NCBI GenBank assembly: GCA_016841745.1
Contig: JAENYO010000008.1
Span: forward strand, 1 to 64,000
Length of the DNA: 64,000 nucleotides
From: Acetomicrobium hydrogeniformans
Lineage (GTDB): Bacteria; Synergistota; Synergistia; Synergistales; JAFGMB01
Reading direction: 5' to 3'
This document shows positions 29,936 to 41,204 of this stretch, one piece after another (within the stretch, counting starts at the first letter, position 1; the number at the start of each line of letters is the position of its first letter). The position numbers and the translations under genes were made by a program. The notes under the pieces are model-generated. The model saw only the letters and a program-made list of their open reading frames with translations. It was not told where the DNA came from and made no database searches.

Positions 29936-30648
29936 TGGATAACCTCCAGAAGTTGTTTAAGATCTATTTTTGCTTCGTAAAGCGATTTTCCAAGGACTAC
30001 CCCTGAACAACGGGCTTTTTTTAGTTCCAGAACATCTTCTATGGAAGTTACGCCTCCGGCGGCAATAATTCTTATTTTGGGTATTACCTGGAGAATATTT
30101 TTGTACAGAATCAGGTCCGGTCCCATAAATGTCCCATCTTTTGCAACGGATGTTATAAGCATATCCTGGTATCCTATATCAGAAAGAGCAGATAAAAGAG
30201 AGTAAGGATCTTCCTTCACAGTTTCCTGCCACCCTGAGACAGCTACCCTGTTATCCTTGATGTCTACAGCTGGGATGATCCTTTCGCCCCAATAGTCGTA
30301 CAATTTCTGTGCAGCCAATGGATTTCTGGCAAGAAGGCTTCCAACATATACTCTGGAAGCACCTGTCTTAAGGGCCGAATCAATATTCTGAATACTACGT
30401 AGCCCTCCTCCCATCTGTACCTTGATCCCCTCTGATACTATCTTTTCAACAAGTTGTAGATGGATCGGATAACCTTTCTCTGCACCTTCAAGGTCTACTA
30501 TATGTACCCATTCGGCTCCCTGTTCAATAAAACTCTTAGCCAGTTCAATTGGAGAAAAACTATACATTGTCTTTCGGGTATATTCTCCCTGACACAGTCT
30601 CACAACTCCGTTATTGTATAGATCGATGGCTGGATATATTATCATCAT
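29932..30648 (-). CDS. hisA: ProFAR isomerase HisA
   Basis: [21 protein letters not shown]...QMGGGLRS; conserved his order. Confidence 0.97.
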   Translation of the reverse strand: MMIIYPAIDLYNNGVVRLCQGEYTRKTMYSFSPIELAKSFIEQGAEWVHIVDLEGAEKGYPIHLQLVEKIVSEGIKVQMGGGLRSIQNIDSALKTGASRVYVGSLLARNPLAAQKLYDYWGERIIPAVDIKDNRVAVSGWQETVKEDPYSLLSALSDIGYQDMLITSVAKDGTFMGPDLILYKNILQVIPKIRIIAAGGVTSIEDVLELKKARCSGVVLGKSLYEAKIDLKQLLEVIH

Positions 30649-31259
30649 CAGATACCCATTAAATACGACAGTGTTGTTCCGAGTAATCTCAGACCATGGA
30701 GCCCGCTGCGTTCTGGGTGAAACTGAAAACCGGCAAGGTTATCTTTAACGATAATTGAAACGAAATCCTTGTTTTCAAGTCTGGTCGTTGCTGCAGTATC
30801 AGGTGATTCAAAAAGAGCGAAACTGTGAACGAAAAAAAAGAAAGTCCCATCGGGAACCGAAGAAGCAAGCAAGGGCGTTCTTCCGTTCCACGTGATGTTA
30901 TTCCATCCCATATGAGGTAATTTCTGTGTTCCAAGTGAAGTAACAGTACCCTGGATAAATCCCAGGCCCTTATGAACTCCATTTTCCAGACTCTTATCAC
31001 ACATAAGTTGCATGCCCAGGCATATACCTAGGATGGGAAGTCCCTTCTTGTTCCATGCGTTAAGAAAGGTTGCCCAGCCACTTTTCTCAAGACTTTCCAT
31101 AGCAGGACCAAAGGCCCCAACACCAGGTAAGATCAATGTGTCAGTATCCTTTGTAACAAGTAGCGGATTTCCTATTACTCCAGCATCGAAGTCCAAAACC
31201 TTCAATGCCCTCAACACATTTCCAACATTTCCAACCTGGTAATCAACAATTCCGATCAT
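30648..31259 (-). CDS. hisH: Imidazole glycerol phosphate synthase subunit HisH
   Basis: VDYQVGNVGNVLRAL; glutamine amidotransferase motif GICLGMQLM; GFQFHPERSG. Confidence 0.97.
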   Translation of the reverse strand: MIGIVDYQVGNVGNVLRALKVLDFDAGVIGNPLLVTKDTDTLILPGVGAFGPAMESLEKSGWATFLNAWNKKGLPILGICLGMQLMCDKSLENGVHKGLGFIQGTVTSLGTQKLPHMGWNNITWNGRTPLLASSVPDGTFFFFVHSFALFESPDTAATTRLENKDFVSIIVKDNLAGFQFHPERSGLHGLRLLGTTLSYLMGI

Positions 31260-31825
31260 GAAATCATTCCCTTTGTGCTTTGGGTTGTTTCTGATAAGGT
31301 GATGGCCTGTCTGAGTGTTTTTCCGATACTTTTAAATACAGCTTCTGCAAGATGATGAGAATTATCGGAAGTGATCTCTTGAACGTGAAGAGTAACCCTG
31401 GATTCCCTACTGAAACTTTCCCAGAATTCATGGATAAGCTCAAGATCAAAATCTCCACAACGTTCCGTTGGAAAACTGACCTTCCAGAACAGTTTCCCTC
31501 GTCCGCTTATATCAATGGATGTCATGACCAGGCTTCCATCCATAGGAATAATACTCCATCCATACCTGGAATTGTTTTCGGATCTAAAAAGCTGGAGAAA
31601 AGACTGACCAATTGCAATCCCGAGATCTTCAACCAGATGATGATAATCCACTTGAATATCTCCTTTGCCTTCGACTGTGAGTGAAATTCCCGCGTGGAAA
31701 GAGAAAAGATCCAGCATATGAGCTATGAAACCGCAGGGAACGTCAATGTCCGATCTCTTTGTTCCTTTATTCAGTTTTACCTTTATTTTTGTTTCATTGG
31801 TTTCTCTTTCGATAACAATAGCCAT
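31256..31825 (-). CDS. hisB: Imidazoleglycerol-phosphate dehydratase HisB
   Basis: ERETNETKIKVKLN...DYHHLVEDLGIAIGQ; NSHHLAEAVFKS. Confidence 0.97.
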   Translation of the reverse strand: MAIVIERETNETKIKVKLNKGTKRSDIDVPCGFIAHMLDLFSFHAGISLTVEGKGDIQVDYHHLVEDLGIAIGQSFLQLFRSENNSRYGWSIIPMDGSLVMTSIDISGRGKLFWKVSFPTERCGDFDLELIHEFWESFSRESRVTLHVQEITSDNSHHLAEAVFKSIGKTLRQAITLSETTQSTKGMIS

Positions 31826-31834
31826 GATTGAGAC

Positions 31835-32467
31835 CTACCTTCCAATTGATCTGAATCTGTTAACGATATCCGAGATCTCGTTCCAGTGGAATTCAGAACT
31901 CTTTCGGCTGGCCACGAGACGTAAAGAAACGGGTGTGACATTTGCAAGGACTTTCAGGTTATTAGCCTTCAGGGTGCTTCCAGTCTGAACTATATCCATT
32001 ATGCAATCGCTAAGCCCCAGTCTGGGGGCAAGTTCAATTGAACCATGAAGGTGAATGATCTCCACCTGGACTCCTCTGGATGAAAAATGTGCATCTGCTA
32101 TATTCGGATATTTTGTTGCGACTTTAAGCCACATTAATTCTGATTCATGTCCTATGAATCTCGATTCAAGTTCCTTGGGGCCTGCAATGACTATTCTGCA
32201 CTTACCCATTCCAGTATCTATCAGCTCAATGAGAGAAGCTCCTGCTTCCCACATTACATCACTTCCTACCAGGGCCAGGTCTGCAACTCCGTGATCAACA
32301 TAAAGAGGAACATCCATAGGTTTTGCAAGAATATAACGGTAATTCTGATCTTCAAGAACTAGCTTTCTCCCTCTATCTTTAAGTCTTGCACTGGGAAGTC
32401 CAATAGAATCCAGAAGTTCTATAACTTCATTCATGACCCTTCCAGTAGGTAATGCAACGGTTAACAT
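31835..32467 (-). CDS. hisG: ATP phosphoribosyltransferase, short form HisG
   Basis: LTVALPTGRVMNEVIELL...VDHGVADLALVGSDV; about 210 aa; paired with hisZ. Confidence 0.96.
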   Translation of the reverse strand: MLTVALPTGRVMNEVIELLDSIGLPSARLKDRGRKLVLEDQNYRYILAKPMDVPLYVDHGVADLALVGSDVMWEAGASLIELIDTGMGKCRIVIAGPKELESRFIGHESELMWLKVATKYPNIADAHFSSRGVQVEIIHLHGSIELAPRLGLSDCIMDIVQTGSTLKANNLKVLANVTPVSLRLVASRKSSEFHWNEISDIVNRFRSIGR

Positions 32468-33675
32468 TTAGGTCCCTCGATCCAGGTTTGCATGGAATAC
32501 TCCTCATTATTGCTTGTATTTATAGCTATATCATGTAAAAGATCTATCCACCAGGGAATATCTCTCATCCTGGTCAGTTGGAAGGATTCTTTCCTATCAG
32601 CTGACCAACTGATTTCAACTTCCATATCTCTTGCAATGAGGGTTTCAGCCTTGATTATCGCTTCGGCTGGGGATAACCCTCCAGGCCAGACCATAATAGT
32701 AGAAGATCTCGATCCTTTGAATCTGGAGATTGCAGCAGCAGATTCGAGATCCAGGGCAAATCCTATGGCCTGTCCAAAAATGCCATATTTAAAAAGGAGA
32801 CCATCGTAACGACCACCTCCACCGAGGGGCTTTCCCAATCTTGAGGAATAGATGTCAAATATTGGCCCGCTATAATAATTAAGTTCTCTGGCAAGGGCAA
32901 GGTCAAAACGGATTCTATTACCATATCCAAGATATCTCATGGCTCTCTCTATTTCTTTAAGAGATTTTAAACAGTCATTTGACCCTAAAAGATTCTCAGT
33001 TCTTGCTATAACCTGAGAATCTCCTTTAAGATCAGGAAGAGCCTTTAGAAATGGGAGTATTGACTGAGGAACTGAAGATTTCTGCAATATCTTGAAATAT
33101 GTGGAATATGAGCCTTTTTCAAGGCATGAGATCAATTGTTGGGCAAGCTGTGAAGGAATTGTTTCCATGGCTTTCTGAACGATCTTAACATCTCCCAGAA
33201 CAAGGTGTGTATCATCAAGGCCCATTTTATCCAGGGTTTTGAGGAGAAGATTTAGAACCTCTATGTCAGCACCTTCTCCTTCCCAACCCAGCAATTCAGC
33301 TCCTATCTGAAAAGTTTCCAGATAAGTCTCTGGTCGTTGAGGTGCTTTGTAAACCCTGTCTGAATAACATAGCCTCAAGGGCCTTTCTTCCGGAGAATGA
33401 TGGGCTGAAAGATATGCCACAGCAGCCAGAGTTATATCAGCTCTTAAACAACAGGGTTCCCCAAAAGGAGTTGATATAGTAATAAGCCTTGTCCTAATGC
33501 TTTCAGGTAGCCTGTCCCAGGCTGTTTCCAGGAGTTGAAGAGCGGAGGGCCAGAATGGTTTATAACCAAAAGCACTAAAAGAAGAAATAAAGAGTTCCCT
33601 GCATTGTTCCATTGCTGAAGCAATATCACCTCCTACGTTGGTACATCCTTTTGGAAGTCTACTCATTGTTTCCAC
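32461..33675 (-). CDS. hisZ: ATP phosphoribosyltransferase regulatory subunit HisZ
   Basis: HisRS-like: LRADITLAAVAYLSAH...LRLCYSDRVYKAPQRP; GGGGRYDGLL. Confidence 0.93.
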   Translation of the reverse strand: METMSRLPKGCTNVGGDIASAMEQCRELFISSFSAFGYKPFWPSALQLLETAWDRLPESIRTRLITISTPFGEPCCLRADITLAAVAYLSAHHSPEERPLRLCYSDRVYKAPQRPETYLETFQIGAELLGWEGEGADIEVLNLLLKTLDKMGLDDTHLVLGDVKIVQKAMETIPSQLAQQLISCLEKGSYSTYFKILQKSSVPQSILPFLKALPDLKGDSQVIARTENLLGSNDCLKSLKEIERAMRYLGYGNRIRFDLALARELNYYSGPIFDIYSSRLGKPLGGGGRYDGLLFKYGIFGQAIGFALDLESAAAISRFKGSRSSTIMVWPGGLSPAEAIIKAETLIARDMEVEISWSADRKESFQLTRMRDIPWWIDLLHDIAINTSNNEEYSMQTWIEGPKC

Positions 33676-34924
33676 ATTCCTCCCTGAGTTTCATAGACCT
33701 GGCATGTGCTGAAAGTCCTTCTGTAGAAGCAATTCTTATACCTTGAGGTGCCAGGCTGCATGCTCCTTCTTTATTCAGCTTCAGGTGAGTAAGGGGACGG
33801 AGAAAGGTCCCGGTCCAGAGTCCACCGCAGAACTTCGCCCTTCCTTCCGTAGGTAGAGTATGATTGGTCCCGGCGATATAATCACCAAATGGAACACATG
33901 TCGATTCTCCGAGAAATGCTGCTCCGTAAGCATTACATCGTTCCAGCATTTCAGCAGGGTCCTTTACATAAAGTTGGAGATGTTCAGGTGCCATGCGGTT
34001 GGCCATTTCTATTGCTTCATGCAGAGGAGCGTACGTAATGCTGCCATTGTTTTTCCATGAACTACCAGCTATTTCACCAGTAGGGAGTTCTTTTATCAGA
34101 TCATTGACATGAGAAAGCGTATTCTCTGCAATTACCTTGTCAGAACATATTAAAGTGCTTTTAGCCATGGGATCATGTTCTGCTTGAGCCATAAGGTCCG
34201 CAGCTAATCTTAAAGGCGAGGCATGTTGATCTGCAATTATGAGAATCTCACTCGGACCAGCCAGACCATCTATGCCGATTTCTCCATACAAGATTCTTTT
34301 AGCCTCAGTAACAAATGCATTTCCAGGTCCGACGATCATGTCGACTTTCTCTATATCACCAATGCCCAGGGCCAGGGCGGCAATGGCCTGAGCTCCTCCT
34401 ATCTTCCATATCTCGCGAATTCCCAGAAGACCAGCTGTACCAAGTATGACAGGGTTTATACCATTCTGCCCGGATGGGGGAGTTACTGCGACTATTCGTT
34501 TAACGCCTGCTTCCTGGGCTGGAATGATTCCCATGATCGCGGAACTTGGTAGAGGATATCTTCCCCCTGGGATATAAACGGCAACGTTCTGAACAGGGAG
34601 AAATCGCAATCCTGCTCTTATACCCGGACCAATTTCCCATTCCTGGTTCCTGAATAGTAATCGTTGGTTATGGTGGAATGCCCTGACGTTATCTATAGCT
34701 TTCCTAATGGAATGTCTCAGTTCCTCATCCATGGAGTTCATAGCCGTGAGGATATCCTCTTCACTGACTCTAAGATCCCCTTCATATCCATCAAGGGAAT
34801 GAGATATTTCCATTAAGGCACTTTCTCCCTCATTTCTTATTCGTTGAATTATTTCTGAAGCTTTGTTCCTGGCATAATTTGAAATGTTATTTTCGGTGTT
34901 TTCCGGTTTTTTGAAATAGATCAT
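33659..34924 (-). CDS. hisD: Histidinol dehydrogenase
   Basis: VYIPGGRYPLPSSAIMGIIPA...VDMIVGPGNAFVTEAKR; ATG at 34924 after ggagg. Confidence 0.97.
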   Translation of the reverse strand: MIYFKKPENTENNISNYARNKASEIIQRIRNEGESALMEISHSLDGYEGDLRVSEEDILTAMNSMDEELRHSIRKAIDNVRAFHHNQRLLFRNQEWEIGPGIRAGLRFLPVQNVAVYIPGGRYPLPSSAIMGIIPAQEAGVKRIVAVTPPSGQNGINPVILGTAGLLGIREIWKIGGAQAIAALALGIGDIEKVDMIVGPGNAFVTEAKRILYGEIGIDGLAGPSEILIIADQHASPLRLAADLMAQAEHDPMAKSTLICSDKVIAENTLSHVNDLIKELPTGEIAGSSWKNNGSITYAPLHEAIEMANRMAPEHLQLYVKDPAEMLERCNAYGAAFLGESTCVPFGDYIAGTNHTLPTEGRAKFCGGLWTGTFLRPLTHLKLNKEGACSLAPQGIRIASTEGLSAHARSMKLREECGNNE

Positions 34925-35108
34925 TGTTTCCTCCTTCATTGGGATGAAACGATAGCGAAGCACTTTCATAGAAAGGCATAATAACATTCATATGAAAACC
35001 TGTAAAGTACTCGACAAGAAAAAAATAAAAAGTTACAATCTGTTTAGTTAAAGAGTTAAGCAGTGATATTGAATATTATATAAAAACCAATTCTGAAATG
35101 GAGGAGAA

Positions 35109-36443
35109 ATGTCAAACAAAACAAGAAATGTATTCGAGTGTTCTGAATGTGGTTATACAAACTCCGCCTGGACCGGAAGATGTCCCAACTGCCAGGGATG
35201 GGGGACTATCCTGAAAAAGGAAAGCTCTGTAAGATCCGGAAACACGAGTGATCAGGCTATCCCTGTTTCCCTCATGAAGATTGAATCTCCGGGCAGGTCA
35301 TCTTCAGGGATACTTGAACTGGATCGTGTTCTGGGAGGGGGTTTTGTAAATGGAGGAGTAGTTCTTATAGGAGGAGAACCGGGCATCGGTAAATCAACAC
35401 TTCTTCTTCAGGTATGTGGACATATGGCTTCCTCCGGTATAAGAACCCTTTATCTGTCTGGAGAGGAATCTCCTTCACAGATCGCGCTTAGAGCCCGTAG
35501 ACTTGGGCTTGTTCACAAGGATCTTCATCTGTCATGTGGTAATGTTATTGAATCTCTTTTGTCAGATGTTCTGGATTATGGTCTCATCGTCCTTGATAGT
35601 GTTCAGGCAGTAAAATCTGAAGCGGAGAATTCATGGCCTGGAAGTCCTACTCAGGTCAGGGCAGTGAGCCAGCTTTGTGTTGAAACAGCGAAGGCAAATT
35701 CCATCCCTATGGTGCTGATAGGTCATATAACAAAGGAAGGCCGAATAGCGGGTCCTATGCTTCTGGAACACATGGTCGATACAGTCCTGGGGTTTTCGGG
35801 AGATAAAACATCCTCCTACAGGATGGTAAGGGCTGTAAAAAATAGATTTGGTAATACTGATGAACTAGGCATATTCGAAATGTCGGGTGGAGGTCTTGTT
35901 CCTGTTCAAGATCCAAGCAGGCTTTACTGGAATAAAACTGACTCAAGTGTCTCAGGTGTTGCCATGTCTGTGCTTCTGGAGGGTTCGGTTCCTCTTATAG
36001 TGGAGATTCAGAGTCTGTCATGCAAAACATCTTTTCCTTATCCCAAAAGAGCATCCTACGGTATCGATCTCAGTAAAATATATCTTCTTACAGCAGTTCT
36101 TGATAAAAGGTGCGGAATCTCTTCTTTCAATCAGGATATCTATTGCAATGTTACGGGTGGAATGGTGATCAGAGAACCAGGAGCAGATCTTGCAATTGTA
36201 GCTTCTCTGGCTTCTTCTGTCATGGACATGGTTCTACCTTCGGATTGCTGTTTCATTGGCGAAGTAGGCTTGGCAGGTGAGATCAGACCTGTCTCACGAC
36301 TTATGCCCAGAGTGAAGGAAGCGGAAAGACTTGGATTTAAAAAAGTATTTGTCAGCTCTCTTGAGCAAATCGTTGAAATTAATGATATTGAAATAATAAG
36401 GGTCCGTAACCTTCATGACTTTTTGGAGGTGCTTCGAAAATGA
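35109..36443 (+). CDS. radA: DNA repair protein RadA
   Basis: Zn finger CSECGYTNSAWTGRCPNC; GGEPGIGKSTLLLQ; KNRFG motif. Confidence 0.97.
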   Translation: MSNKTRNVFECSECGYTNSAWTGRCPNCQGWGTILKKESSVRSGNTSDQAIPVSLMKIESPGRSSSGILELDRVLGGGFVNGGVVLIGGEPGIGKSTLLLQVCGHMASSGIRTLYLSGEESPSQIALRARRLGLVHKDLHLSCGNVIESLLSDVLDYGLIVLDSVQAVKSEAENSWPGSPTQVRAVSQLCVETAKANSIPMVLIGHITKEGRIAGPMLLEHMVDTVLGFSGDKTSSYRMVRAVKNRFGNTDELGIFEMSGGGLVPVQDPSRLYWNKTDSSVSGVAMSVLLEGSVPLIVEIQSLSCKTSFPYPKRASYGIDLSKIYLLTAVLDKRCGISSFNQDIYCNVTGGMVIREPGADLAIVASLASSVMDMVLPSDCCFIGEVGLAGEIRPVSRLMPRVKEAERLGFKKVFVSSLEQIVEINDIEIIRVRNLHDFLEVLRK

Positions 36444-37816
36444 AAAGATTTATTCAAAAGGTGATCCTGCTGACAGCAGTATTATTCTTCTGCCTTAACA
36501 CTTCCGTTACGATCGTATGTTCTTCAGAGGTTGATGGGGTAACCCATCTTGTCCTTTCTACTGAACTCACCGGAGTAGTGGGGATATCTATGGAAAACTA
36601 TATAAACAAAATACTTGAGCAGGGAATCGAAGAAAAAGCATCCCTCATACTCTTCCAGCTAGATACTCCTGGCGGTCTTGTTACTTCAATGAGGGGTATT
36701 ACAAATGCGATACTGGACTCTCAGATCCCTATCATCGTATGGGTCTCGCCACGGGGCTCCAGGGCTGCTTCAGCAGGGGCATTTATTGTCCAGGCTGCTT
36801 CTATTGCCGCTATGGCCCCAGGTACTAATATAGGTGCAGCCCATCCAGTGCAGGCATCTGGAGGGGATGTTCCAAGTGAAGAAATGAATAAAAAGATAAC
36901 AAATGATCTCGCTGCGCAGATCAGATCCCTTGCTCAGTTGCACGGACGAGATAGTGAAAAATGCAGCAAAATGGTAACAGAAAGTATTTCTTTGACAGCT
37001 GAAGAAGCCCTTGACGCAAGAGTGATCGACATAATTGAATCTGATCTGGGAAGCCTTCTGAAAAGAGTTGAAGGCAGGGCTATTCTTGTCGCGGGGGAAA
37101 AGCGGATTCTTTCCACCGCAGGCTATGAACTGAAAAGAGTCGAAATGACACCAAGAGAAAAAGTCCTGCAGTTTATCTCAAGTCCAACAGTGGCTTATCT
37201 TCTGCTAATGGTGGGTATCTACGCCATAATCTTTGAAGTTCTCTCACCTGGAGGATTTGTAATGGGAGTAGCAGGAGCAGTAATGGTTCTGCTTGGCGCA
37301 TATGGTCTAAGAATGCTCCCTATAAATGGAGCAGGGATCATACTTCTTCTGGCTGGTATAGCAGTTATGGTCCTAGATCTTTTTGTCGGTGGTATCGGGA
37401 TCCTGAGTCTTTTCGGGATGGCGGCCCTGATCGTTGGTTCCCTTATAGTATTCAGGGCTCCAGGGGGTGAACTTTTGAATGTTTCCTTGAACGTAATCGT
37501 TGGCGTTGTTTTAGCGATTTCCATTTTTTTCCTTATGGCCATTACTCTTATTCTGCGAACTATGCGTAACAAAGCATCGTCAGGTAGAGAAGGTCTCGTA
37601 GGGAGTTTTGCAGAAGCAATCGAAGATCTTGAACCGGAGGGTATGGTACGTTGCCATGGAGAAATATGGAAAGCCAGAATAAAAGGAGACCAAAACATAA
37701 AGAAGGGTACGGTGGCCAGAGTAGTCAAAATTGAAGGACTTGTACTTCTCGTTGAACCTTTTGAAAGAAAAGACGAAAAGAAGGAGGTGCACAAAAATGA
37801 TGGAAACCCTGTTTGA
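36440..37816 (+). CDS. NfeD-family membrane-bound serine protease (ClpP-like)
   Basis: [20 protein letters not shown]...[13 protein letters not shown] segments and C-terminal NfeD domain; next to slipin. Confidence 0.93.
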   Translation: MKRFIQKVILLTAVLFFCLNTSVTIVCSSEVDGVTHLVLSTELTGVVGISMENYINKILEQGIEEKASLILFQLDTPGGLVTSMRGITNAILDSQIPIIVWVSPRGSRAASAGAFIVQAASIAAMAPGTNIGAAHPVQASGGDVPSEEMNKKITNDLAAQIRSLAQLHGRDSEKCSKMVTESISLTAEEALDARVIDIIESDLGSLLKRVEGRAILVAGEKRILSTAGYELKRVEMTPREKVLQFISSPTVAYLLLMVGIYAIIFEVLSPGGFVMGVAGAVMVLLGAYGLRMLPINGAGIILLLAGIAVMVLDLFVGGIGILSLFGMAALIVGSLIVFRAPGGELLNVSLNVIVGVVLAISIFFLMAITLILRTMRNKASSGREGLVGSFAEAIEDLEPEGMVRCHGEIWKARIKGDQNIKKGTVARVVKIEGLVLLVEPFERKDEKKEVHKNDGNPV

Positions 37817-38591
37817 CCTTATCTTCAGTCTTGGCAGTTCTTTTGGTGCGATTATCATTGTAGTGCTGCTTATTCTGGCAGCTGTTAAAATAGTGCCGGA
37901 ATATCAGCGGGTTGTTGTTTTCAGACTTGGTAAACTTGTCGGTTCAAAAGGCCCGGGACTGGTGATAGTAGTACCGATAATTGACAGAATAGTAAGAGTC
38001 GACCTGAGAGTAGTGACTCTGGACGTTCCTGTCCAGGAAGTGATTACCAAGGACAATGTACCTATTAAGGTTAATGCTGTCCTATATTTCAGAGTAATGG
38101 ATCCGGCAAATTCTGTGGTAGAGGTTGAAAACTATATGATGGCTACAAGTCAGCTTTCACAGACAACTTTGCGTTCTGTTGTTGGACAGGCGGAATTGGA
38201 TGAGGTGCTTTCGGAAAGAGATAAGATAAATCGGGAACTTCAGGTTATCATAGACGAACGAACTGATCCATGGGGCATAAAGGTAAGTGCTGTGGAAGTT
38301 AAAGAACTGGAACTTCCCGAGGGCATGAAAAGAGCTATGGCGAGGCAGGCACAGGCGGAAAGGGAAAGAAGAGCCAAAATAATTGCAGCTCAGGGCGAAC
38401 TCCAGGCAGCAGAAAAGTTAACCCAGGCTGCACAGAAAATGGAGGTATCTCCGGTTACACTGCAATTGAGATATCTACAGACTCTTGTCGAGATATCGGC
38501 TGACAAGAATTCTACCACGCTTTTCCCGATACCTATGGACCTTTTCACTCCATTTCTTCGTCTCCTCGAAAAAGGGCAGAAACAGGAATAG
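37797..38591 (+). CDS. Slipin / SPFH-domain (stomatin-like) protein
   Basis: [43 protein letters not shown] 37797 after aaggaggtg. Confidence 0.93.
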   Translation: MMETLFDLIFSLGSSFGAIIIVVLLILAAVKIVPEYQRVVVFRLGKLVGSKGPGLVIVVPIIDRIVRVDLRVVTLDVPVQEVITKDNVPIKVNAVLYFRVMDPANSVVEVENYMMATSQLSQTTLRSVVGQAELDEVLSERDKINRELQVIIDERTDPWGIKVSAVEVKELELPEGMKRAMARQAQAERERRAKIIAAQGELQAAEKLTQAAQKMEVSPVTLQLRYLQTLVEISADKNSTTLFPIPMDLFTPFLRLLEKGQKQE

Positions 38592-38622
38592 ATTATTCCA
38601 CGTATAATGTTGTAATATAACC

Positions 38623-38650
38623 AAGGGCGGAATTTTATGTCCGCCCTTTT
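38623..38650 (+). terminator. Rho-independent terminator
   Basis: aagggcgga-attttatg-tccgcccttttg. Confidence 0.85.
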
Positions 38651-38723
38651 GCATGTCCGGGTCATCAGGGCTATAATCTATCAATGTGATTTTTTCCTTA
38701 TTTTAGCTGGGGGGTAAAACCAT

Positions 38724-41204
38724 ATGCAATATAATTTCCAAAGCATAGAGAAAAAGTGGCAGCAATATTGGGAAGCGAAAGGCACTTTCCATGTAGATAC
38801 AGATGAGTCAAAGAATAAATTCTACTGCCTGGAAATGTTTCCTTACCCGAGTGGAGCCCTTCACATGGGGCATTTACGTAATTATTCTATAGGGGATATG
38901 TTTTCCAGATTTTTATGGATGAATGGTTTTAATGTACTGCATCCAATGGGTTTTGACAGTTTTGGAATGCCTGCGGAAAATGCCGCAATAAAGTATGGAG
39001 TTCATCCACACAAATGGACTTGGGAGAACATAGAACATATGACAGAACAGCTCAAGAGAATGGGTTGCAGTTATGATTGGAGAAGAAGGGTAGAGACATG
39101 CAACCCGGATTATTACAAATGGACTCAATGGATCTTTCTTAAATTTCTGGAAAAAGGTCTTGCCTATCGAAGTAAGGCTCCTGTCAACTGGTGTGAAAGC
39201 TGTCGGACTGTTCTTGCCAATGAACAGGTTATAAACGATGGTCACTGCTGGAGATGCGGGACTTCTGTCATAAAGAGAAACCTTGAGCAATGGTTCCTGA
39301 GAATTACTGACTATGCCCAGGAGCTTCTTGATTGTCTCGAGGAGTTGGATGGTTGGCCTGAGCGTGTCAGAATAATGCAACGTAACTGGATAGGTCGTTC
39401 TGAAGGTGCAAGGCTCTCCTTCAGAGTGGAAGGTTTTGACTACGATCTTGAAACTTATACAACAAGATTTGATACTATCTATGGTGTGACCTTCATTGCT
39501 CTTGCACCGGAACATCCATTGGTCAACAGAATAATGCAAGTGTCCGACAGAAAAGAAGAACTTTCAGAATTTGTCTCACGATGTATTCATCAGAGTGCAA
39601 TTGAAAGGACTGCTGTCGGCGGCGAGAAAGAGGGAATCTTTACTGGTATATATGGAATTAATCCGGTAAATGGAGAAAGATCTCCTATCTGGATAGCAAA
39701 CTATATTCTTATGGATTACGGAACAGGGGCTATTATGGGAGTACCTGCTCATGACCAGAGAGACTTCGAATTTGCCCGTAAATACAATATCCCTGTAAGG
39801 GTAGTCATTCAACCTGCTGACCAGCAGTTTGAAGGTGATACCATGCAATCTGCATTTGAGGGTAACGGATTTACTGTAAACTCCGGATCCTTTGATGGAA
39901 CACCAACTCTGGAAGCAATTGAAAAAATGATAGACTGGGGTTGTGAAAAGGGTTTCTGTTCCAAGGAAGTCAATTTCAGATTACGTGACTGGCTGATCTC
40001 AAGACAGAGGTATTGGGGAGCACCTATCCCTGTAGTCTATTGTGAAAAATGTGGTGTTGTGCCTATCCCCGAAAAGGATCTTCCTGTTCTTCTTCCCACA
40101 GATGTTGAGTTTAAGGCAGGAGGTTCATCTCCTTTAGCTGAAGCAGAGGCTTGGCTCCATACTACATGTCCCGTTTGTGGAGGCAAGGCTACCAGAGAAG
40201 CAGATACTATGGATACGTTTATATGTTCTTCATGGTACCAGTTCCGTTTTACTTCACCCTGGTGCCTGGAATTACCATTTGAAAAGAACGACGCGAATTA
40301 CTGGATGCCCGTGGATCAATATATCGGCGGCATTGAACATGCCTGTCTTCATCTAATATACGCCAGGTTCTTTACTAAATTCTTTGCTGATCTTGGTTTG
40401 TCAGAAACTCGTGAACCCTTTGCTAATCTTTTGACACAGGGAATGGTGATCAAGGATGGGGCCAAGATGTCCAAGTCTCTTGGCAATGTCGTTGATCCCG
40501 ATGAGATCATTAACAAATATGGAGCCGATACCGCCAGACTATTTATTCTTTTTGCCTCTCCTCCTGATAAGGATCTTGACTGGTCTGAACAAGGAGTAGA
40601 GGGTGCACATCGCTTTCTTGGAAGGGTTTGGAGATTCATCACCGGAAATATTGAGGATCTTAAAACTACCAGTGGCAGTATCTCCATGTCAGATCTGACG
40701 GAGAGGATCTCCAGGGATCTCAAGAGGACCATCCATAATACTATCAGGAGCGTAACCAGAGACATTCTTGTAGAAAAACAGTTTAATACAGCTGTTGCAA
40801 GGCTTATGGAACTCATGAATGCACTCTCTTCCTATAATGCCAGCACCAGGGAAGATTGGATCATAGTGAGAGAAGGAGTGGAAGTCCTTCTTAAATGTTT
40901 AAGTCCGTTCAGTCCACACATTTGTGAAGAGCTGTGGGAAATGCTGGGTCACTCTGCAATACTTGCTCTCAGCCCATGGCCGACGGTGGATGAAAGTGCC
41001 CTTGTCGTTGATTTCAGGACCATTGTTGTTCAAGTGAATGGAAAGGTTAGAGCTAAAATACAAATTCCTGCTGGGGTTACAAAGGAAGACCAGGAGAAGA
41101 TTGCCCTTTCTGACGAGCGTATAACATCTCGTATAGAAGGGAAATCAATAGTAAAAATTATAGTTGTACCTGATAGACTTGTGAATGTGGTGGTGAAAGA
41201 GTAG
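38724..41204 (+). CDS. leuS: Leucyl-tRNA synthetase
   Basis: [33 protein letters not shown]; 826 aa. Confidence 0.98.
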   Translation: MQYNFQSIEKKWQQYWEAKGTFHVDTDESKNKFYCLEMFPYPSGALHMGHLRNYSIGDMFSRFLWMNGFNVLHPMGFDSFGMPAENAAIKYGVHPHKWTWENIEHMTEQLKRMGCSYDWRRRVETCNPDYYKWTQWIFLKFLEKGLAYRSKAPVNWCESCRTVLANEQVINDGHCWRCGTSVIKRNLEQWFLRITDYAQELLDCLEELDGWPERVRIMQRNWIGRSEGARLSFRVEGFDYDLETYTTRFDTIYGVTFIALAPEHPLVNRIMQVSDRKEELSEFVSRCIHQSAIERTAVGGEKEGIFTGIYGINPVNGERSPIWIANYILMDYGTGAIMGVPAHDQRDFEFARKYNIPVRVVIQPADQQFEGDTMQSAFEGNGFTVNSGSFDGTPTLEAIEKMIDWGCEKGFCSKEVNFRLRDWLISRQRYWGAPIPVVYCEKCGVVPIPEKDLPVLLPTDVEFKAGGSSPLAEAEAWLHTTCPVCGGKATREADTMDTFICSSWYQFRFTSPWCLELPFEKNDANYWMPVDQYIGGIEHACLHLIYARFFTKFFADLGLSETREPFANLLTQGMVIKDGAKMSKSLGNVVDPDEIINKYGADTARLFILFASPPDKDLDWSEQGVEGAHRFLGRVWRFITGNIEDLKTTSGSISMSDLTERISRDLKRTIHNTIRSVTRDILVEKQFNTAVARLMELMNALSSYNASTREDWIIVREGVEVLLKCLSPFSPHICEELWEMLGHSAILALSPWPTVDESALVVDFRTIVVQVNGKVRAKIQIPAGVTKEDQEKIALSDERITSRIEGKSIVKIIVVPDRLVNVVVKE

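Noticed and set aside
37219-37794. Minus-strand 191-aa ORF inside nfeD
   Set aside because: Antisense shadow ORF; composition mirrors the hydrophobic + strand gene.
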